In this document: piece after piece, positions 37,693-47,990 of the stretch
How the letters are laid out: each line of letters starts with the position of its first letter
How positions within the stretch are numbered: the stretch's first letter is position 1
NCBI GenBank assembly: GCA_029263125.1
Contig: JAJCYD010000043.1
Span: forward strand, 62,001 to 126,000
Reading direction: 5' to 3'
DNA length: 64,000 bases
DNA from: Solirubrobacteraceae bacterium
GTDB lineage: Bacteria > Actinomycetota > Thermoleophilia > Solirubrobacterales > Solirubrobacteraceae
The notes under the pieces: model-generated
Database searches by the model: none
What the model saw: only the letters and a program-made list of their open reading frames with translations
What the model was told of the DNA's origin: nothing
Program-made: the position numbers and the translations under genes

Positions 37693-39320
37693 TGGCGACC
37701 ACCGCGCCGCCGGCGATGAAGGTGCTCGTCGCCGAGGCGATCGGGGAATCGGGCCTGGACGTCCTGGAGGTCGCGGGCTTCGAGGTCGACTGCGGCTTTG
37801 ACTGGACGCGCGAGCAGCTCGAGGAGCGCATCGCCGCCTACGACGCGATCGTGATCCGCTCGGCGACGAAGGTCGATGCGGCGTTGATCGCGCGCGCCGA
37901 CCGGCTGAGCGCCGTCGCCCGCGCGGGTGTGGGCGTCGACAACGTCGACGTCGCGGCCGCCACCAAGCGCGGCATCCTCGTCGTCAACGCGCCGCGGTCG
38001 AACATCGTCACCGCCGCCGAGCACACCGTGGCGCTGCTGCTGGCGCTGGCTCGCAACATCCCGCAGGCACACGCTTCGCTGTCGGCGGGCCGCTGGGAGC
38101 GCAAGAACTTCAGCGGCACCGAGCTGTCGGGCAAGACGCTGGGCATCCTCGGCTTCGGGCGCATCGGCCAGCTCGTCGCCCATCGCGCAAAGGCGTTTGA
38201 CCTGGAGGTCATCGCCTACGACCCGTTCGTGGCGACCGAGCTGTACCGCTCGCTGCAGGTCACGCGCGCAGACAGCCCCGACGACGTCTACGCGGCCGCG
38301 GACTTCCTCACGCTGCACATGCCCACCACGCCCGAGACCGACGGCATGCTCGACGCTGCGGCCTACGCGAAGATGCGCGACGGGGTGCGGATCCTCAACG
38401 TCGCTCGCGGGACGCTGATCAACGACGACGACCTCAAGGCGGCGCTGGACAGCGGCAAGGTCGGCGGCGCGGCGCTGGACGTCTTTCGCTCCGAGCCGAT
38501 GACCGACCATCAGCTGTTCGGCTATCCCAACGTCATCGTCACACCGCACCTCGGGGCCTCGACGGCCGAGGCGACCGACCGTGCCGGCTACCAGGCGGCT
38601 GAGCAGATCGTCGCCGCCCTGCAGGGCGGCAGCGTCACGACGGCGGTCAACGCCCCATCGATCTCCGCCGAGGATCTTGAGCTGCTGAGCCCCTTTCTGC
38701 CGCTGTGCCGTCAGCTCGGCAAGCTCGCGACGGCGCTCGCTGCCTGTGGCTCGGTCGACAAGATCGAGATCGAGTGCCACGGGCGCATCGGTCAGCGCGA
38801 CACCGGTCCGCTCGGCATCGCGGTCGTCCTCGGCGCGCTCGCCGGCCGCACCGAGGACTCGATCAACGAGGTCAACGCGCTGTCGATCGCCGCCGAGCGC
38901 GGCATCGAGATCGTGCAGTCGCGCTCGAGCTCCGCGCGCGACTTCACCGACCTCGTGCGCGTCGCGGTCTGGTGCGGCGGCACCCGCCAGCGCGGGGTCG
39001 TCGGCACGACGATCGGCTCCAAGCACCGCCCGCACCTGCTCGCCGCCTGGGGCCAGCGCTTCAACCTGCAGCTCGAGGAGCACCTGACGCTGTTTCGCTA
39101 CCGCGACGTGCCGGGCATCATCGGCCATGTCGGCACGTCGTTCGGCGCCAGCGGCGTGAACATCGGCTCCGCCGCGGTCGGCCACACGCCGGCCAACGCC
39201 GAGGAGGACCGCCCCGCGGTGATGATCGTGACGACCGATGCGCCCGTGCCGCAGGCGCTCGTCGACGAGATCGCCAAGGGCGAGGACTTCCTCGACGGGC
39301 GGACCGTCGCGCTCAGCTGA
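37692..39320 (+). CDS. serA: D-3-phosphoglycerate dehydrogenase
   Basis: 542 residues, a long type I enzyme. The catalytic and NAD domains (about residues 10-325) show GVGVDNVDVAAATKRGI, the nucleotide motif GKTLGILGFGRIGQLVA, NVARGTLINDDDL (Arg) and VTPHLGASTAEATDRAG (Glu/His relay). An intervening allosteric substrate-binding domain (about 330-460) and a C-terminal ACT domain (about 465-540, TLFRYRDVPGIIGHVGTSFG) suggest serine feedback. It oxidises 3-phosphoglycerate and is co-transcribed with serC. Confidence 0.96.
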
Positions 39321-39768
39321 CGAGCGAACGTGCTCGTGTAAGGGCGGTGCCGGGAGCGCTCGACGACCGCCATGCTTGTAGGCGGTCTCCTCGTGTGGGT
39401 GCGCCGGGATCTGGGGCCTGGTCGCCTTGACCGTCGTCATCACGATGCTTGCCGTAGGCGACTGCAGGCAGGACGCGTCGTGTTCGATGAATCGTTCACG
39501 CTGACCGAGCCGGGAGCGGAGACCTGCGCAGCGCGGCGAAGACGGTCCGTGTCACGTTGAAAGCGACGGTAGTTGCGGACCGGTTCAAGGCGTCGGCGAG
39601 TTCGTCGAGGGGGCACATCGGAGCTCGCGATCATGCCGGACACGAGCGTCGTGGCCGCTGTTGTCATTGGAGCCGGCAAGACGCGGTTGCCCACGGCCCG
39701 CATCGGCGAGAACGGTGTGCCCGATTCCGGCTTCGCCGATGGCGGACGAGCCGACGCGGAGACCGGTC
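39321..39768. other. Intergenic region with possible delta-60-repeat gene remnants
   Basis: No intact gene. On the plus strand short stretches look like protein: TVRVTLKATVVADRFKAS near 39540-39595, and GAGKTRLPTARIGENGVPDS then GFADGGRAD near 39670-39755. The latter resembles the 'ARLxxxGxxDxxFGxGG' core of delta-60 repeats. The pieces lie in different frames with stops between, so at most these are remnants of a secreted repeat protein. Confidence 0.3.
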
Positions 39769-39807
39769 CGGGCGGGTTCTGCACGTGGGTCATGCAGAAA
39801 CCGCCCA
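39769..39807. repeat. Hairpin repeat, copy 1
   Basis: An imperfect inverted repeat (GGCGGGTTCTGCA ... TGCAGAAACCGCC, 12 of 13 pairs) surrounds CGTGGGTCA. A second copy with the same core begins 72 bp later, followed in both cases by GCAGCCCGGCAGCGA. On the minus strand the core reads as GGFCMTHVQNPP. Confidence 0.7.
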
Positions 39808-39838
39808 GGTCCGGAGGCAGCCCGGCAGCGAACGACGG

Positions 39839-39881
39839 CTTGGGCGGGTCTTGCACGTGGGTCATGCAGAAACCGCCCAAG
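39839..39881. repeat. Hairpin repeat, copy 2
   Basis: Same core as copy 1, GCACGTGGGTCATGCAGAAA, here closed by the longer outer arms CTTGGGCGGG and CCGCCCAAG. On the minus strand the core reads GGFCMTHVQDPP. It ends 89 bp before the next gene and could serve as a bidirectional terminator or REP-like element. Confidence 0.7.
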
Positions 39882-39970
39882 CCCGGGTGCAGCCCGGCAG
39901 CGACGTGGGTGTGTCATCCCTACACCTGGGGTCGTTCACCTCGCGGCGAAGTCCCAGCAGAGTGCTCACC

Positions 39971-40963
39971 ATGAACAAACGCATCGTCACATCACTCATC
40001 ACGCTCGCCGCACTCGCCGCGCCGACCGCCGCCGCGACCGCCGCCGACCGCATCGTGGTGCCCGAAAGCGATGCACAGATCGTGCACGACCAAGGGCCGG
40101 CAAGCACGATGACGGCGCTGAAGGACAACATCGTCTGGGTCAACGGCGAAGCTCCCAACCAGACGTTGATGCAGCGCGACGCAGGCGGGACCGTCAAGAG
40201 GGTGAAGGGCGCGCCGAGGGGAAGCTACCCGTCGATCGACCTCGGGATCACCAGTCGAGGCACGCTCGTGCTGACCTACCTACGGTGCCGGAGTCGCTCG
40301 CAGTGCACGGCATTCTCCGACGACCTCGACGGTCGCCGCGTGTCCTTCAAGCGCCTCACGCCGAGGCGCTGCGCGTTGTCAACTGCGCCGGCGCGCTGGC
40401 GCAACCGTGTCGCCTACAGCCTTGACTGCAACAAGCAGCGCGGTCAGCGGAAGGTTCGCGACACCGGGCGATCCGGGCTGTTCGTGCGCAAGAGCGGCCG
40501 TGCTGCCATGCGCCTGCGCCTGCCGGTCGCCGCCCGCAGGGGCTTCTTGGACTGGGTGGATCTGCGAGGTACTCAGGTTGGTGCGAGCGGAGGCGACATT
40601 GCGAAGGTTGCGTTCTCGCAGACCATCAACCGTTCGCGCCTGCGGTCCACCACCGTCGCCATATCAGAGGGCGAGGTCGTCGAGTTCGTCAGGGGCGTGT
40701 CGCTGGGATCCGCCGGCAGGCTGTGGACCCTTGCCCTGACGACGCGCTTTGACCCCGACGTCCACGAGCGGCTGATCTACCGGCAGGGCGCCGACGGGTG
40801 CCGCGTCGAAGAATCGCCGGTGACGGTTGCCTCGCTGGATGAGGGCGACCCCCTCGATGTCTTCGAGAGGGCGATGGCTGTGGACGGCAACACGATCTAC
40901 CTGTACAGGCCCGGCGTCGGCATCGTGACACACCAGTTCGACGCGGACCGCAGCTGCGGCTGA
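39971..40963 (+). CDS. Secreted hypothetical protein
   Basis: 330 residues with a signal peptide (MNKRIVTSLITLAALAAPTAAATA). Four well-spaced cysteines in the middle (YLRCRSRSQC, RRCALST, SLDCNKQ) and two near the end (DGCRVEE, DRSCG) suggest disulfides. Phrases such as DNIVWVNGEAPNQTLMQRDAGGTV and GNTIYLYRPGVGIVTHQFDA have the rhythm of beta-propeller blades (TolB/NHL-like). I do not recognise a named family. No Shine-Dalgarno sequence is clear at the ATG. Confidence 0.75.
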   Translation: MNKRIVTSLITLAALAAPTAAATAADRIVVPESDAQIVHDQGPASTMTALKDNIVWVNGEAPNQTLMQRDAGGTVKRVKGAPRGSYPSIDLGITSRGTLVLTYLRCRSRSQCTAFSDDLDGRRVSFKRLTPRRCALSTAPARWRNRVAYSLDCNKQRGQRKVRDTGRSGLFVRKSGRAAMRLRLPVAARRGFLDWVDLRGTQVGASGGDIAKVAFSQTINRSRLRSTTVAISEGEVVEFVRGVSLGSAGRLWTLALTTRFDPDVHERLIYRQGADGCRVEESPVTVASLDEGDPLDVFERAMAVDGNTIYLYRPGVGIVTHQFDADRSCG

Positions 40964-41038
40964 CGCGACGATGCTGTCGCACGTCGCGCACCGTGCCACC
41001 TTCCGCGCTGGATGCGTGCGACACGGGATGATCGACCA

Positions 41039-42508
41039 ATGAGCCTTGATCCGTGGTGGCGCGACGCCGTCGTCTACCAGATCTACCCGCGTTCCTTTCA
41101 GGACGCAGACGGCGACGGCGAGGGCGACCTGCGCGGCGTCGTGCAGCGGCTGGATCACGTCGCGCGGCTCGGCGCCGACGCGATCTGGCTGTCGCCGTTC
41201 TACGCCTCGCCGATGGCCGACGGCGGCTATGACGTCGCCGGCTACACCGAGGTCGACCCGCGCTTCGGCACGCTCGCCGACGCCGACGCCCTGATCGAGG
41301 CTGCCCACGCGCGCGGTCTGCGCGTGCTGCTCGATGTCGTGCCCTGCCACACCTCGATCGAGCACCCGTGGTTCACCCAGCATCCCGAGCGCTACGTGTG
41401 GTCTGACCGCGACGGGCCGCAGAACAACTGGCGTGCGTCCTTCGGCGGTCGCGCGTGGTCGCGCGACGAGCGCAGCGGGCGCTGGTACCTGCACTCCTTC
41501 TATCCCGAGCAGCCCGATCTGAACTGGCGCGAGGAGGACGTCCGCAGCGCGATGGCCGACGTGCTCGAGTTCTGGATCGACCGCGGCGTGGACGGCTTCC
41601 GCCTGGATGCGATCGATCACCTGATGAAAGACCCCGACCTGCGCGACGACCCACCCGCAAGCGCTCCGCCCGCGCTGCCCGAGATGGGCGAATGCGCGAC
41701 GCTCGACATGCGCCACAGCCGCAACGCGCCTGACATCGGCGAGGCGCTGGCCGTGCTGCGCGCGGGCGCGGGCGCGGACGCGCTGCTCGTCGGCGAGGTC
41801 TACCTGCCGGCGGACCGGCTCGCGCCCTACCTCGAGCACGTCGATGTCGCCTTCGCCTTCGAGTTGCTGCATGCGCCGTGGGAGGCCGCAGCGGTCCGCG
41901 CGGCGATCGCCTCGGCTCTGAGCCTGCAAGGTCGCGCCGCGTGGGTGCTGTCAAACCACGACTTCCCGCGCCTGCCAGACCGCGTCGGTGCTGCCAACGT
42001 ACGCGCGGCGGCGCTGCTGGCGCTCACGCTGCCCGGGCCGGTGTTCGTCTACCAGGGCGACGAGCTCGCGATGGCCGACGGGCCCGGTCGTGAGCCCCCG
42101 CACGACCGCGCCGGCCGCGACCGCCACCGCCATCCGATGCGCTGGGACGACGACGCGGCGCACGGCGGCTTCACGACGGGCGATCCGTGGCTGCCCGCGG
42201 TGCAGGTCGCCGGTGGATCGGTCGCCGCTCAGGAGCGCGACGCGGACTCCGTGCTCGCGTTGTATCGTGACCTCATCGGCCTGCGCGGCGGTCTCCGTGG
42301 CGGACTGCGGTTCGTCGACACGGCCGACGGCGTGCTCGCCTATCGCCGCGGGGATGAGCATCTTGTCGCGCTGAACCTCGACGATCGCCCGCGGCCGGCC
42401 CCGGCGGCCGGCGCGATCATGCGCTTCACACACGCCGGCCGCTGCGCGTCCGGGTCGCCCGCTCCGCTGGAACTCGGGCCCGGCGAGGGGTTTTTCGCAC
42501 GGATCTGA
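41039..42508 (+). CDS. Glycoside hydrolase family 13 alpha-glucosidase / oligo-1,6-glucosidase
   Basis: 489 residues from the ATG at 41039 (an in-frame ATG at 41012 is possible). It begins with the typical WWRDAVVYQIYPRSFQDADGDGEGDLRGV. GH13 conserved regions: I (LLDVVPCHTSIEHPWF, with Cys replacing the usual Asn), II with the nucleophile Asp (VDGFRLDAIDHL), III with the acid/base Glu (DALLVGEVYLP) and IV (LSNHDFPR). The C-terminal beta domain is short. It would hydrolyse alpha-glucosides, probably those imported by the ABC transporter encoded immediately downstream. Confidence 0.93.
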   Translation: MSLDPWWRDAVVYQIYPRSFQDADGDGEGDLRGVVQRLDHVARLGADAIWLSPFYASPMADGGYDVAGYTEVDPRFGTLADADALIEAAHARGLRVLLDVVPCHTSIEHPWFTQHPERYVWSDRDGPQNNWRASFGGRAWSRDERSGRWYLHSFYPEQPDLNWREEDVRSAMADVLEFWIDRGVDGFRLDAIDHLMKDPDLRDDPPASAPPALPEMGECATLDMRHSRNAPDIGEALAVLRAGAGADALLVGEVYLPADRLAPYLEHVDVAFAFELLHAPWEAAAVRAAIASALSLQGRAAWVLSNHDFPRLPDRVGAANVRAAALLALTLPGPVFVYQGDELAMADGPGREPPHDRAGRDRHRHPMRWDDDAAHGGFTTGDPWLPAVQVAGGSVAAQERDADSVLALYRDLIGLRGGLRGGLRFVDTADGVLAYRRGDEHLVALNLDDRPRPAPAAGAIMRFTHAGRCASGSPAPLELGPGEGFFARI

Positions 42509-42545
42509 CGTCTCGGCCGCCGCTTCAGTAGGTTTCGGACGAGAT

Positions 42546-43850
42546 GTGCGGTTCGTCACGAGCCTGCCCGGGTACCCGGCGCTCATGCTGAGGGGGATCG
42601 TCATCGCGCTGAGCCTCGCCGCGACGGCGTTGGTGCTCGCGGCCTGCGGCAGCGGCGCGAGCTCCAACGCCCGCGTCACGTTGACGTGGTTCATCTTCAA
42701 CGAGCCCAGCGGCGGCCCGCAGAAGGTCGCCAAGCGCTGCTCGGAGCAGTCCAACGGCGCATATGAGATCAAGTTCGAGTACCTGCCCTCCCAGGCCGAC
42801 CAGCAGCGCGAGCAGCTCGTTCGCCGCCTCGGCGCCGAGGACGACTCGCTGGACCTGCTGGGGATGGACGTCGTCTGGACCGGCGAGTTCGCCAATGCCG
42901 GCTGGCTTGCGCCGGTGCCCGAGAAGACCGCGCGCGTCGTCAGCGACCAGGTCTTCGACAGCGTGCTGCAGACCGCGCGCTTCGAGGACCGCCTCTACAC
43001 GATCCCGATCTGGTCCAACACGCAGTTCCTGTGGTATCGCAAGGACCGCACCCCGACCCCGCCGAAGACGTGGGACGAGATGATCGACGAGGCCGAGAAG
43101 CTCGGGCCGTCGAAAGGCCGCATCCAGGTGCAGGCAAACCGCTACGAGGGCCTCGTCGTGCTCGTCAACCAGCTCATCGAGTCCGCCGGGACGTCGATCC
43201 TCGCCGCGCCCAAGGAGATCGATCTGCAGCGCGAGCCGACCGAGCGCGCGCTCGGGATCCTGGGACGCCTGTCGCGCTCGCCGATCGCGGCGTCGAACAT
43301 CACGACGTCGACCGAGGACACCGCCCGCCTGGGCTTCGAGAGCGGCAACTCGGCCTTCATGATCAACTACTCCTTCGTCTATCCCTCCGCGAAGGCCAAC
43401 GCGCCGAAGATCTTCGAGCAGATGCGCGCGGCGAAGTACCCGCAGGTCGATCCGAGCATCCCAAGCAAGCCGCCCATCGGCGGCATCAACATCGGTGTGT
43501 CGGCGTACTCCAAGCATCAGCAGGAGGCGTTCGCGGCGACCGAGTGCCTCGTCAAGCCCGACAACCAGCTCGAGATCGCAAAGCTCGGCGGCCTTCCGCC
43601 GGTGCGCGCCGACATCTACGACCGGCCGGAGATCCAGGACGCCTATCCCGGTTTCGCGGAGATCGTCCGCGAGTCGATCAAGGACGCCGCGCCGCGCCCG
43701 TCGCAGTCGCCCGCCTACCAGGACCTGTCGCTGGCGATCTCGCGCGCGGTGCACCCGACGACGGCCATCGATCCGAAGAACCTCGGCGCGGCGTACGACA
43801 AGCTGCGCGACGCCGTGCAGAAGGCGATCGACCGCAAGGGCCTGCTGTGA
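42546..43850 (+). CDS. Sugar ABC transporter substrate-binding lipoprotein
   Basis: 434 residues from a GTG at 42546, 11 nt after a TAGGTT hexamer; an ATG at 42585 giving MLRGIVIALSLAATALVLAAC is equally plausible. The lipobox is LAAC followed by GSGAS. The family-1 solute-binding fold includes TLTWFIFNEPSG, LDLLGMDVVWTGEFANAGWL, YTIPIWSNTQFLWYRKD and PPIGGINIGVSAYSKHQ, similar to trehalose/maltose binders such as ThuE and LpqY. It is the first gene of a four-gene importer and overlaps the permease by 4 bp. Confidence 0.92.
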   Translation: MRFVTSLPGYPALMLRGIVIALSLAATALVLAACGSGASSNARVTLTWFIFNEPSGGPQKVAKRCSEQSNGAYEIKFEYLPSQADQQREQLVRRLGAEDDSLDLLGMDVVWTGEFANAGWLAPVPEKTARVVSDQVFDSVLQTARFEDRLYTIPIWSNTQFLWYRKDRTPTPPKTWDEMIDEAEKLGPSKGRIQVQANRYEGLVVLVNQLIESAGTSILAAPKEIDLQREPTERALGILGRLSRSPIAASNITTSTEDTARLGFESGNSAFMINYSFVYPSAKANAPKIFEQMRAAKYPQVDPSIPSKPPIGGINIGVSAYSKHQQEAFAATECLVKPDNQLEIAKLGGLPPVRADIYDRPEIQDAYPGFAEIVRESIKDAAPRPSQSPAYQDLSLAISRAVHPTTAIDPKNLGAAYDKLRDAVQKAIDRKGLL

Positions 43851-44772
43851 CCGCGATCCCGATCGGCAAGCGCTCCAAGAAGGCGCCGGCGAGCGACAAG
43901 ACCAAGGCGGAGCGCAAGCTCGGCCTGATGCTCTGCGCCCCGGCGGTCGTCGCGATGCTGCTCGTGACGGTCTATCCGATCCTCTACGCGGTCGCGCTGT
44001 CGGTGCAGAAGGTCGACCTGCGCTTCCCCGAGGAGTCGGGCTTCGTGGGCCTCGCCAACTACAAGGCCGTCCTGACGTCCGATCTGTGGTGGCAGGGCGT
44101 GTTCAACACCTCGCTGATCGCCGTCGTCTCGGTCTCGATCGAGCTCGTGCTCGGCATGGGCCTCGCCCTGGTCATGCACCGCGCGATCTTCGGCCGCGGC
44201 GTCGTGCGCACGGCGGTGCTGATCCCCTACGGCGTCGTCACGGTCGTCGCGGCGTTCGCCTGGTTCTTCGCCTTCGATCCCTCCAGCGGCTTCGTCAACA
44301 ACCTGCCGTTCGTGCCCGACGACAAGGCGTGGTTCGGCGGGCACAACAGCTCGCTGTCGGTGATCATCATGGCCGAGGTCTGGAAGACGACGCCGTTCAT
44401 GGGGCTGCTGCTGCTCGCCGGATTGGCGACGATCGACGAGGGCCTGTATGAGGCCGCGCGCGTCGACGGCGCGACCGCGTGGCAGCGCTTCTGGCGCATC
44501 ACGCTGCCGCTGCTCAAGCCGGCGCTGCTCGTCGCGCTGCTGTTTCGCACGCTGGACGCCTTCCGCGTGTTCGACTCGATCTTCGTCATGACGCGCGGCG
44601 CACAGGACACCGAGTCGGTGTCGATCCTCGGCTACAACCAGCTCATCTCGCGGCTGAACCTCGGCCTGGGATCGGCCGTCTCCGTGCTGATCTTCGTGCT
44701 CGTGCTGCTGATCGCGTTCGTCTTCGTGCGCATCCTGGGGACCAGCAACCCCGCCAGCCAGGGGGAGCGCTC

Positions 44773-44776
<4 letters not shown>
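43847..44776 (+). CDS. Sugar ABC transporter permease, MalF/ThuF type
   Basis: 309 residues from a GTG overlapping the previous stop. Six membrane helices follow a basic cytoplasmic N-terminus ([18 protein letters not shown]). Family motifs: [24 protein letters not shown] and the EAA loop [22 protein letters not shown] near residue 205-226. It partners the MalG-type permease downstream, with which it overlaps by 4 bp (GTGA). Confidence 0.94.
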
Positions 44777-45612
<836 letters not shown>

Positions 45613-45625
45613 AGGAGCCCACCCC

Positions 45626-46846
45626 ATGGCCGACATCGCTCTGCACGACGTCACGAAGCGCTACCCCGACGGCACCGAGGCCGTCAAGCACCTCAACCTC
45701 GAGATCGCCGACGGCGAGTTCATGATCCTCGTGGGCCCGTCGGGCTGCGGCAAGTCGACCGCGCTGCGCATGATCGCCGGCCTGGAGGACATCTCCGAGG
45801 GGGAGCTGCGGATCGGCGGCGAGGTCGTCAACGACCGCGCCCCGCGCGACCGCGACATCGCGATGGTCTTTCAGAACTACGCGCTGTACCCGCACATGAC
45901 GGTGCGCGAGAACATGGGCTTCGCGCTGAAGCTCGCCAAGGTCGACAAGGCCGAGATCGACCGCAAGGTGACCGAGGCGGCGGAGATCCTCGACCTCGAG
46001 GTCCACCTGGATCGCAAGCCCTCCAACCTCTCCGGAGGCCAGCGCCAGCGCGTGGCGATGGGCCGCGCGATCGTGCGCGACCCCAGCGCCTTTCTCATGG
46101 ACGAGCCGCTGTCAAACCTCGACGCCAAGCTGCGCGTGCAGATGCGCACCGAAGTCTCCCGTCTGCAGCGCGACCTCTCCACGACCACCGTCTACGTCAC
46201 CCACGACCAGACCGAGGCGATGACGCTCGGCGATCGCGTCGCGGTCATGCGCGGCGGCGTGCTGCAGCAGGTCGACACGCCGCGCGTGCTGTACAACAGC
46301 CCGCAGAACATCTTCGTCGCGGGCTTCATCGGCTCTCCGGCGATGAACTTCTTCTCCGGCTCGATCGCCAAGGGCAAGCTGAAGCTGCCGTTCGCGACGG
46401 TGCCCGCGCCGAAGGGCGTCGACGCGGACGGCGACGTCATCGTCGGCATTCGCCCGGAGGACTTCGAGGACGCCGCGCTGGCTCCCGAAGGACACAGCCA
46501 CGGCGTGAGCTTCGCGGCCCCCATCGAGGTGCTCGAGTCGATGGGCTCGGAGATCTACGCGTACTTCACCTTCGAGGGCGATGCGGTCAGCTCTGACGAG
46601 CTCGCCGAGCTCGCGCAGGACTCGGGCGTCGCCGATACGCCCGGCGCGGGGGCGGGGCGCGCGGTGGCCCGGCTGAGCCCCGAGTCCGACATCAAGGAGG
46701 GCGACAAGGCCAAGCTGTGGTTCGACGCGGCGAAGCTGCACGTGTTCGATCCCGCCGACGGATCGAACCTCGCTCACCGCGCGAAGGATGACCCGAAGCG
46801 CCCACCGCCGGCCGGCGAGGACGAGCCCGACGAGCCCGACGGATGA
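45626..46846 (+). CDS. Sugar ABC transporter ATP-binding protein (MalK/MsmX/UgpC type)
   Basis: 406 residues. Nucleotide-binding domain: Walker A GPSGCGKST (near residue 37), Q-loop FQNYALYPHM, signature LSGGQRQRVAMGRAIV, Walker B AFLMDEPLSNLD and H-loop YVTHDQTEAMT. The C-terminal MalK-type TOBE regulatory domain (about 240-385) contains GIRPEDFEDAAL. An unusual acidic, Pro-rich tail (PPPAGEDEPDEPDG) ends the protein. Having its own ATPase means this importer need not share a multitask ATPase. Confidence 0.94.
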   Translation: MADIALHDVTKRYPDGTEAVKHLNLEIADGEFMILVGPSGCGKSTALRMIAGLEDISEGELRIGGEVVNDRAPRDRDIAMVFQNYALYPHMTVRENMGFALKLAKVDKAEIDRKVTEAAEILDLEVHLDRKPSNLSGGQRQRVAMGRAIVRDPSAFLMDEPLSNLDAKLRVQMRTEVSRLQRDLSTTTVYVTHDQTEAMTLGDRVAVMRGGVLQQVDTPRVLYNSPQNIFVAGFIGSPAMNFFSGSIAKGKLKLPFATVPAPKGVDADGDVIVGIRPEDFEDAALAPEGHSHGVSFAAPIEVLESMGSEIYAYFTFEGDAVSSDELAELAQDSGVADTPGAGAGRAVARLSPESDIKEGDKAKLWFDAAKLHVFDPADGSNLAHRAKDDPKRPPPAGEDEPDEPDG

Positions 46847-46875
46847 ACACGGGTGCGCTCGGAGGCTTCTGCGGC

Positions 46876-46881
46876 TAGGCT
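46876..46881 (+). promoter_or_regulatory. Putative -10 box of the TIR gene pair
   Basis: TAGGCT ends 6 nt before the ATG at 46888, suggesting a separate, leaderless promoter for the TIR pair rather than read-through from the sugar operon. Confidence 0.4.
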
Positions 46882-46887
46882 GGATGT

Positions 46888-47379
46888 ATGAGCCGCAGCG
46901 TCTTCGTTTCCTACAGCCACCAGGACGAAGAGGCAGCCCACAACCTGAAGCGTGCGCTGGGCAGACGCGGATTTGACGCGTGGCTTGCACGAGACGAGAT
47001 TGGTCCGGGTGACAATGTCGTCGATCGCATCCAGGAGGGGCTGCGCTCGGCGAGCGCCGTCGTCCTGTTGATTGGCAAGGAGCCCAGCACCTGGGCTCGC
47101 AACGAGTGGAGCCAAGCGTTGGGGATGTCCTGGGATGCCGATCGTGCGCTGTCGCTCGTTCCGGTTCTACTCCCCGATGCCGAGCCGCCGCCGATCTTGC
47201 GCGATCACCTGCAGGTGCGGATCCAGGATGACCCGAAGGACTGGGATCGAGTCGCGGACATGCTCGAGCGATCACCGGACGACACGTTCGCATGGAGAAC
47301 ATCCGATTCGGCGAGGACGGATGTGGCGGATCGCTTGACCGCGCTTGAGAAGGTGGCCGCGACCCTGCCTGACGATTGA
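46888..47379 (+). CDS. TIR-domain protein
   Basis: 163 residues. The TIR fold occupies residues 1-125: strand A SRSVFVSYSHQDEEAA, the BB loop LARDEIGPGDNVVD, strand C ASAVVLLIGKEP and the catalytic Glu73 in WARNEWSQAL, placed as in NAD-cleaving TIR domains. The C-terminal 40 residues carry no recognised sensor domain. It starts after its own -10-like TAGGCT, and its stop overlaps the TTG of the next gene (TTGA), so the two are coupled. Possible NADase effector; substrate not proven. Confidence 0.85.
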   Translation: MSRSVFVSYSHQDEEAAHNLKRALGRRGFDAWLARDEIGPGDNVVDRIQEGLRSASAVVLLIGKEPSTWARNEWSQALGMSWDADRALSLVPVLLPDAEPPPILRDHLQVRIQDDPKDWDRVADMLERSPDDTFAWRTSDSARTDVADRLTALEKVAATLPDD

Positions 47380-47990
47380 CGTCGCAACCATCGTGGGCTG
47401 CCGAGCCCGAACTCAGCGTCTTCGTCAATTGTCCCTTCGACGACCAGTTTCGTGCTTCGCTGGACGCCATCATCTTCACGACGGTGCACGCCGGGTTCTT
47501 TCCATGGATGGCCGGAAGCACCGGCTCGGTCGCCGTGCCACGCGTCCAGCGTATCCTCGAAGGCCTGAGTTGGTGCCGCTACAGCATCCACGACCTCACG
47601 CGGTACCAGGGCGAAGGTCCCGACAACGTCAGCCGCTTCAACATGCCGCTGGAGCTCGGCATGGCGATGGCGCTTCGCACCCCCACGCCGGACTTCGATG
47701 CGCACGACTGGATGGTCATGGTCCCGGACGGACATGTCTACCAGCGGTATATTTCTGATCTCGCAGGGTTCGATCCGCAAGCTCACGACGAGTCGCCGCA
47801 GAAGGTGGCGCTCTGCGTCCTGTCCTGGCTCTTGACGCGACCCACAGTGCCGGTGGCGGTCGGTCCCGACGACGTGATCGGGAAGCTGCCCGAGTACTCG
47901 GCGCGCAAGCGCGCGCTTGACGAGAGCTGGGGCGCGAAGACTCCGTGGGGTCGGGTTATCGATCTTGCCATCGAAGTGGCTCGCGGCTAG
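47376..47990 (+). CDS. TIR-like / predicted nucleotide-binding protein coupled to the TIR gene
   Basis: 204 residues from a TTG overlapping the TIR stop. Conserved blocks are LSVFVNCPFDDQFRASLDAI (residues 13-32), CRYSIHDLTRY (67-77), RFNMPLELGMAMA (87-99) and VYQRYISDLAGFDPQAH (121-137). From general knowledge these blocks recur in an uncharacterised family scattered among bacteria. The 'RFNMPLELG' block resembles the '(R)xNVxxELG' active-site block of TIR-like nucleotide-binding domains (PF10137 type), which suggests a TIR/SLOG-like fold; this is inference. Function unknown; a defence role is possible. Confidence 0.75.
   Translation: MTSQPSWAAEPELSVFVNCPFDDQFRASLDAIIFTTVHAGFFPWMAGSTGSVAVPRVQRILEGLSWCRYSIHDLTRYQGEGPDNVSRFNMPLELGMAMALRTPTPDFDAHDWMVMVPDGHVYQRYISDLAGFDPQAHDESPQKVALCVLSWLLTRPTVPVAVGPDDVIGKLPEYSARKRALDESWGAKTPWGRVIDLAIEVARG

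Noticed and set aside
39769-39881. Possible CRISPR or coding repeat (GGFCMTHVQ)
   Set aside because: Only two units, internally palindromic, no spacers of regular unrelated sequence and no cas genes; the peptide reading is a by-product of the hairpin.
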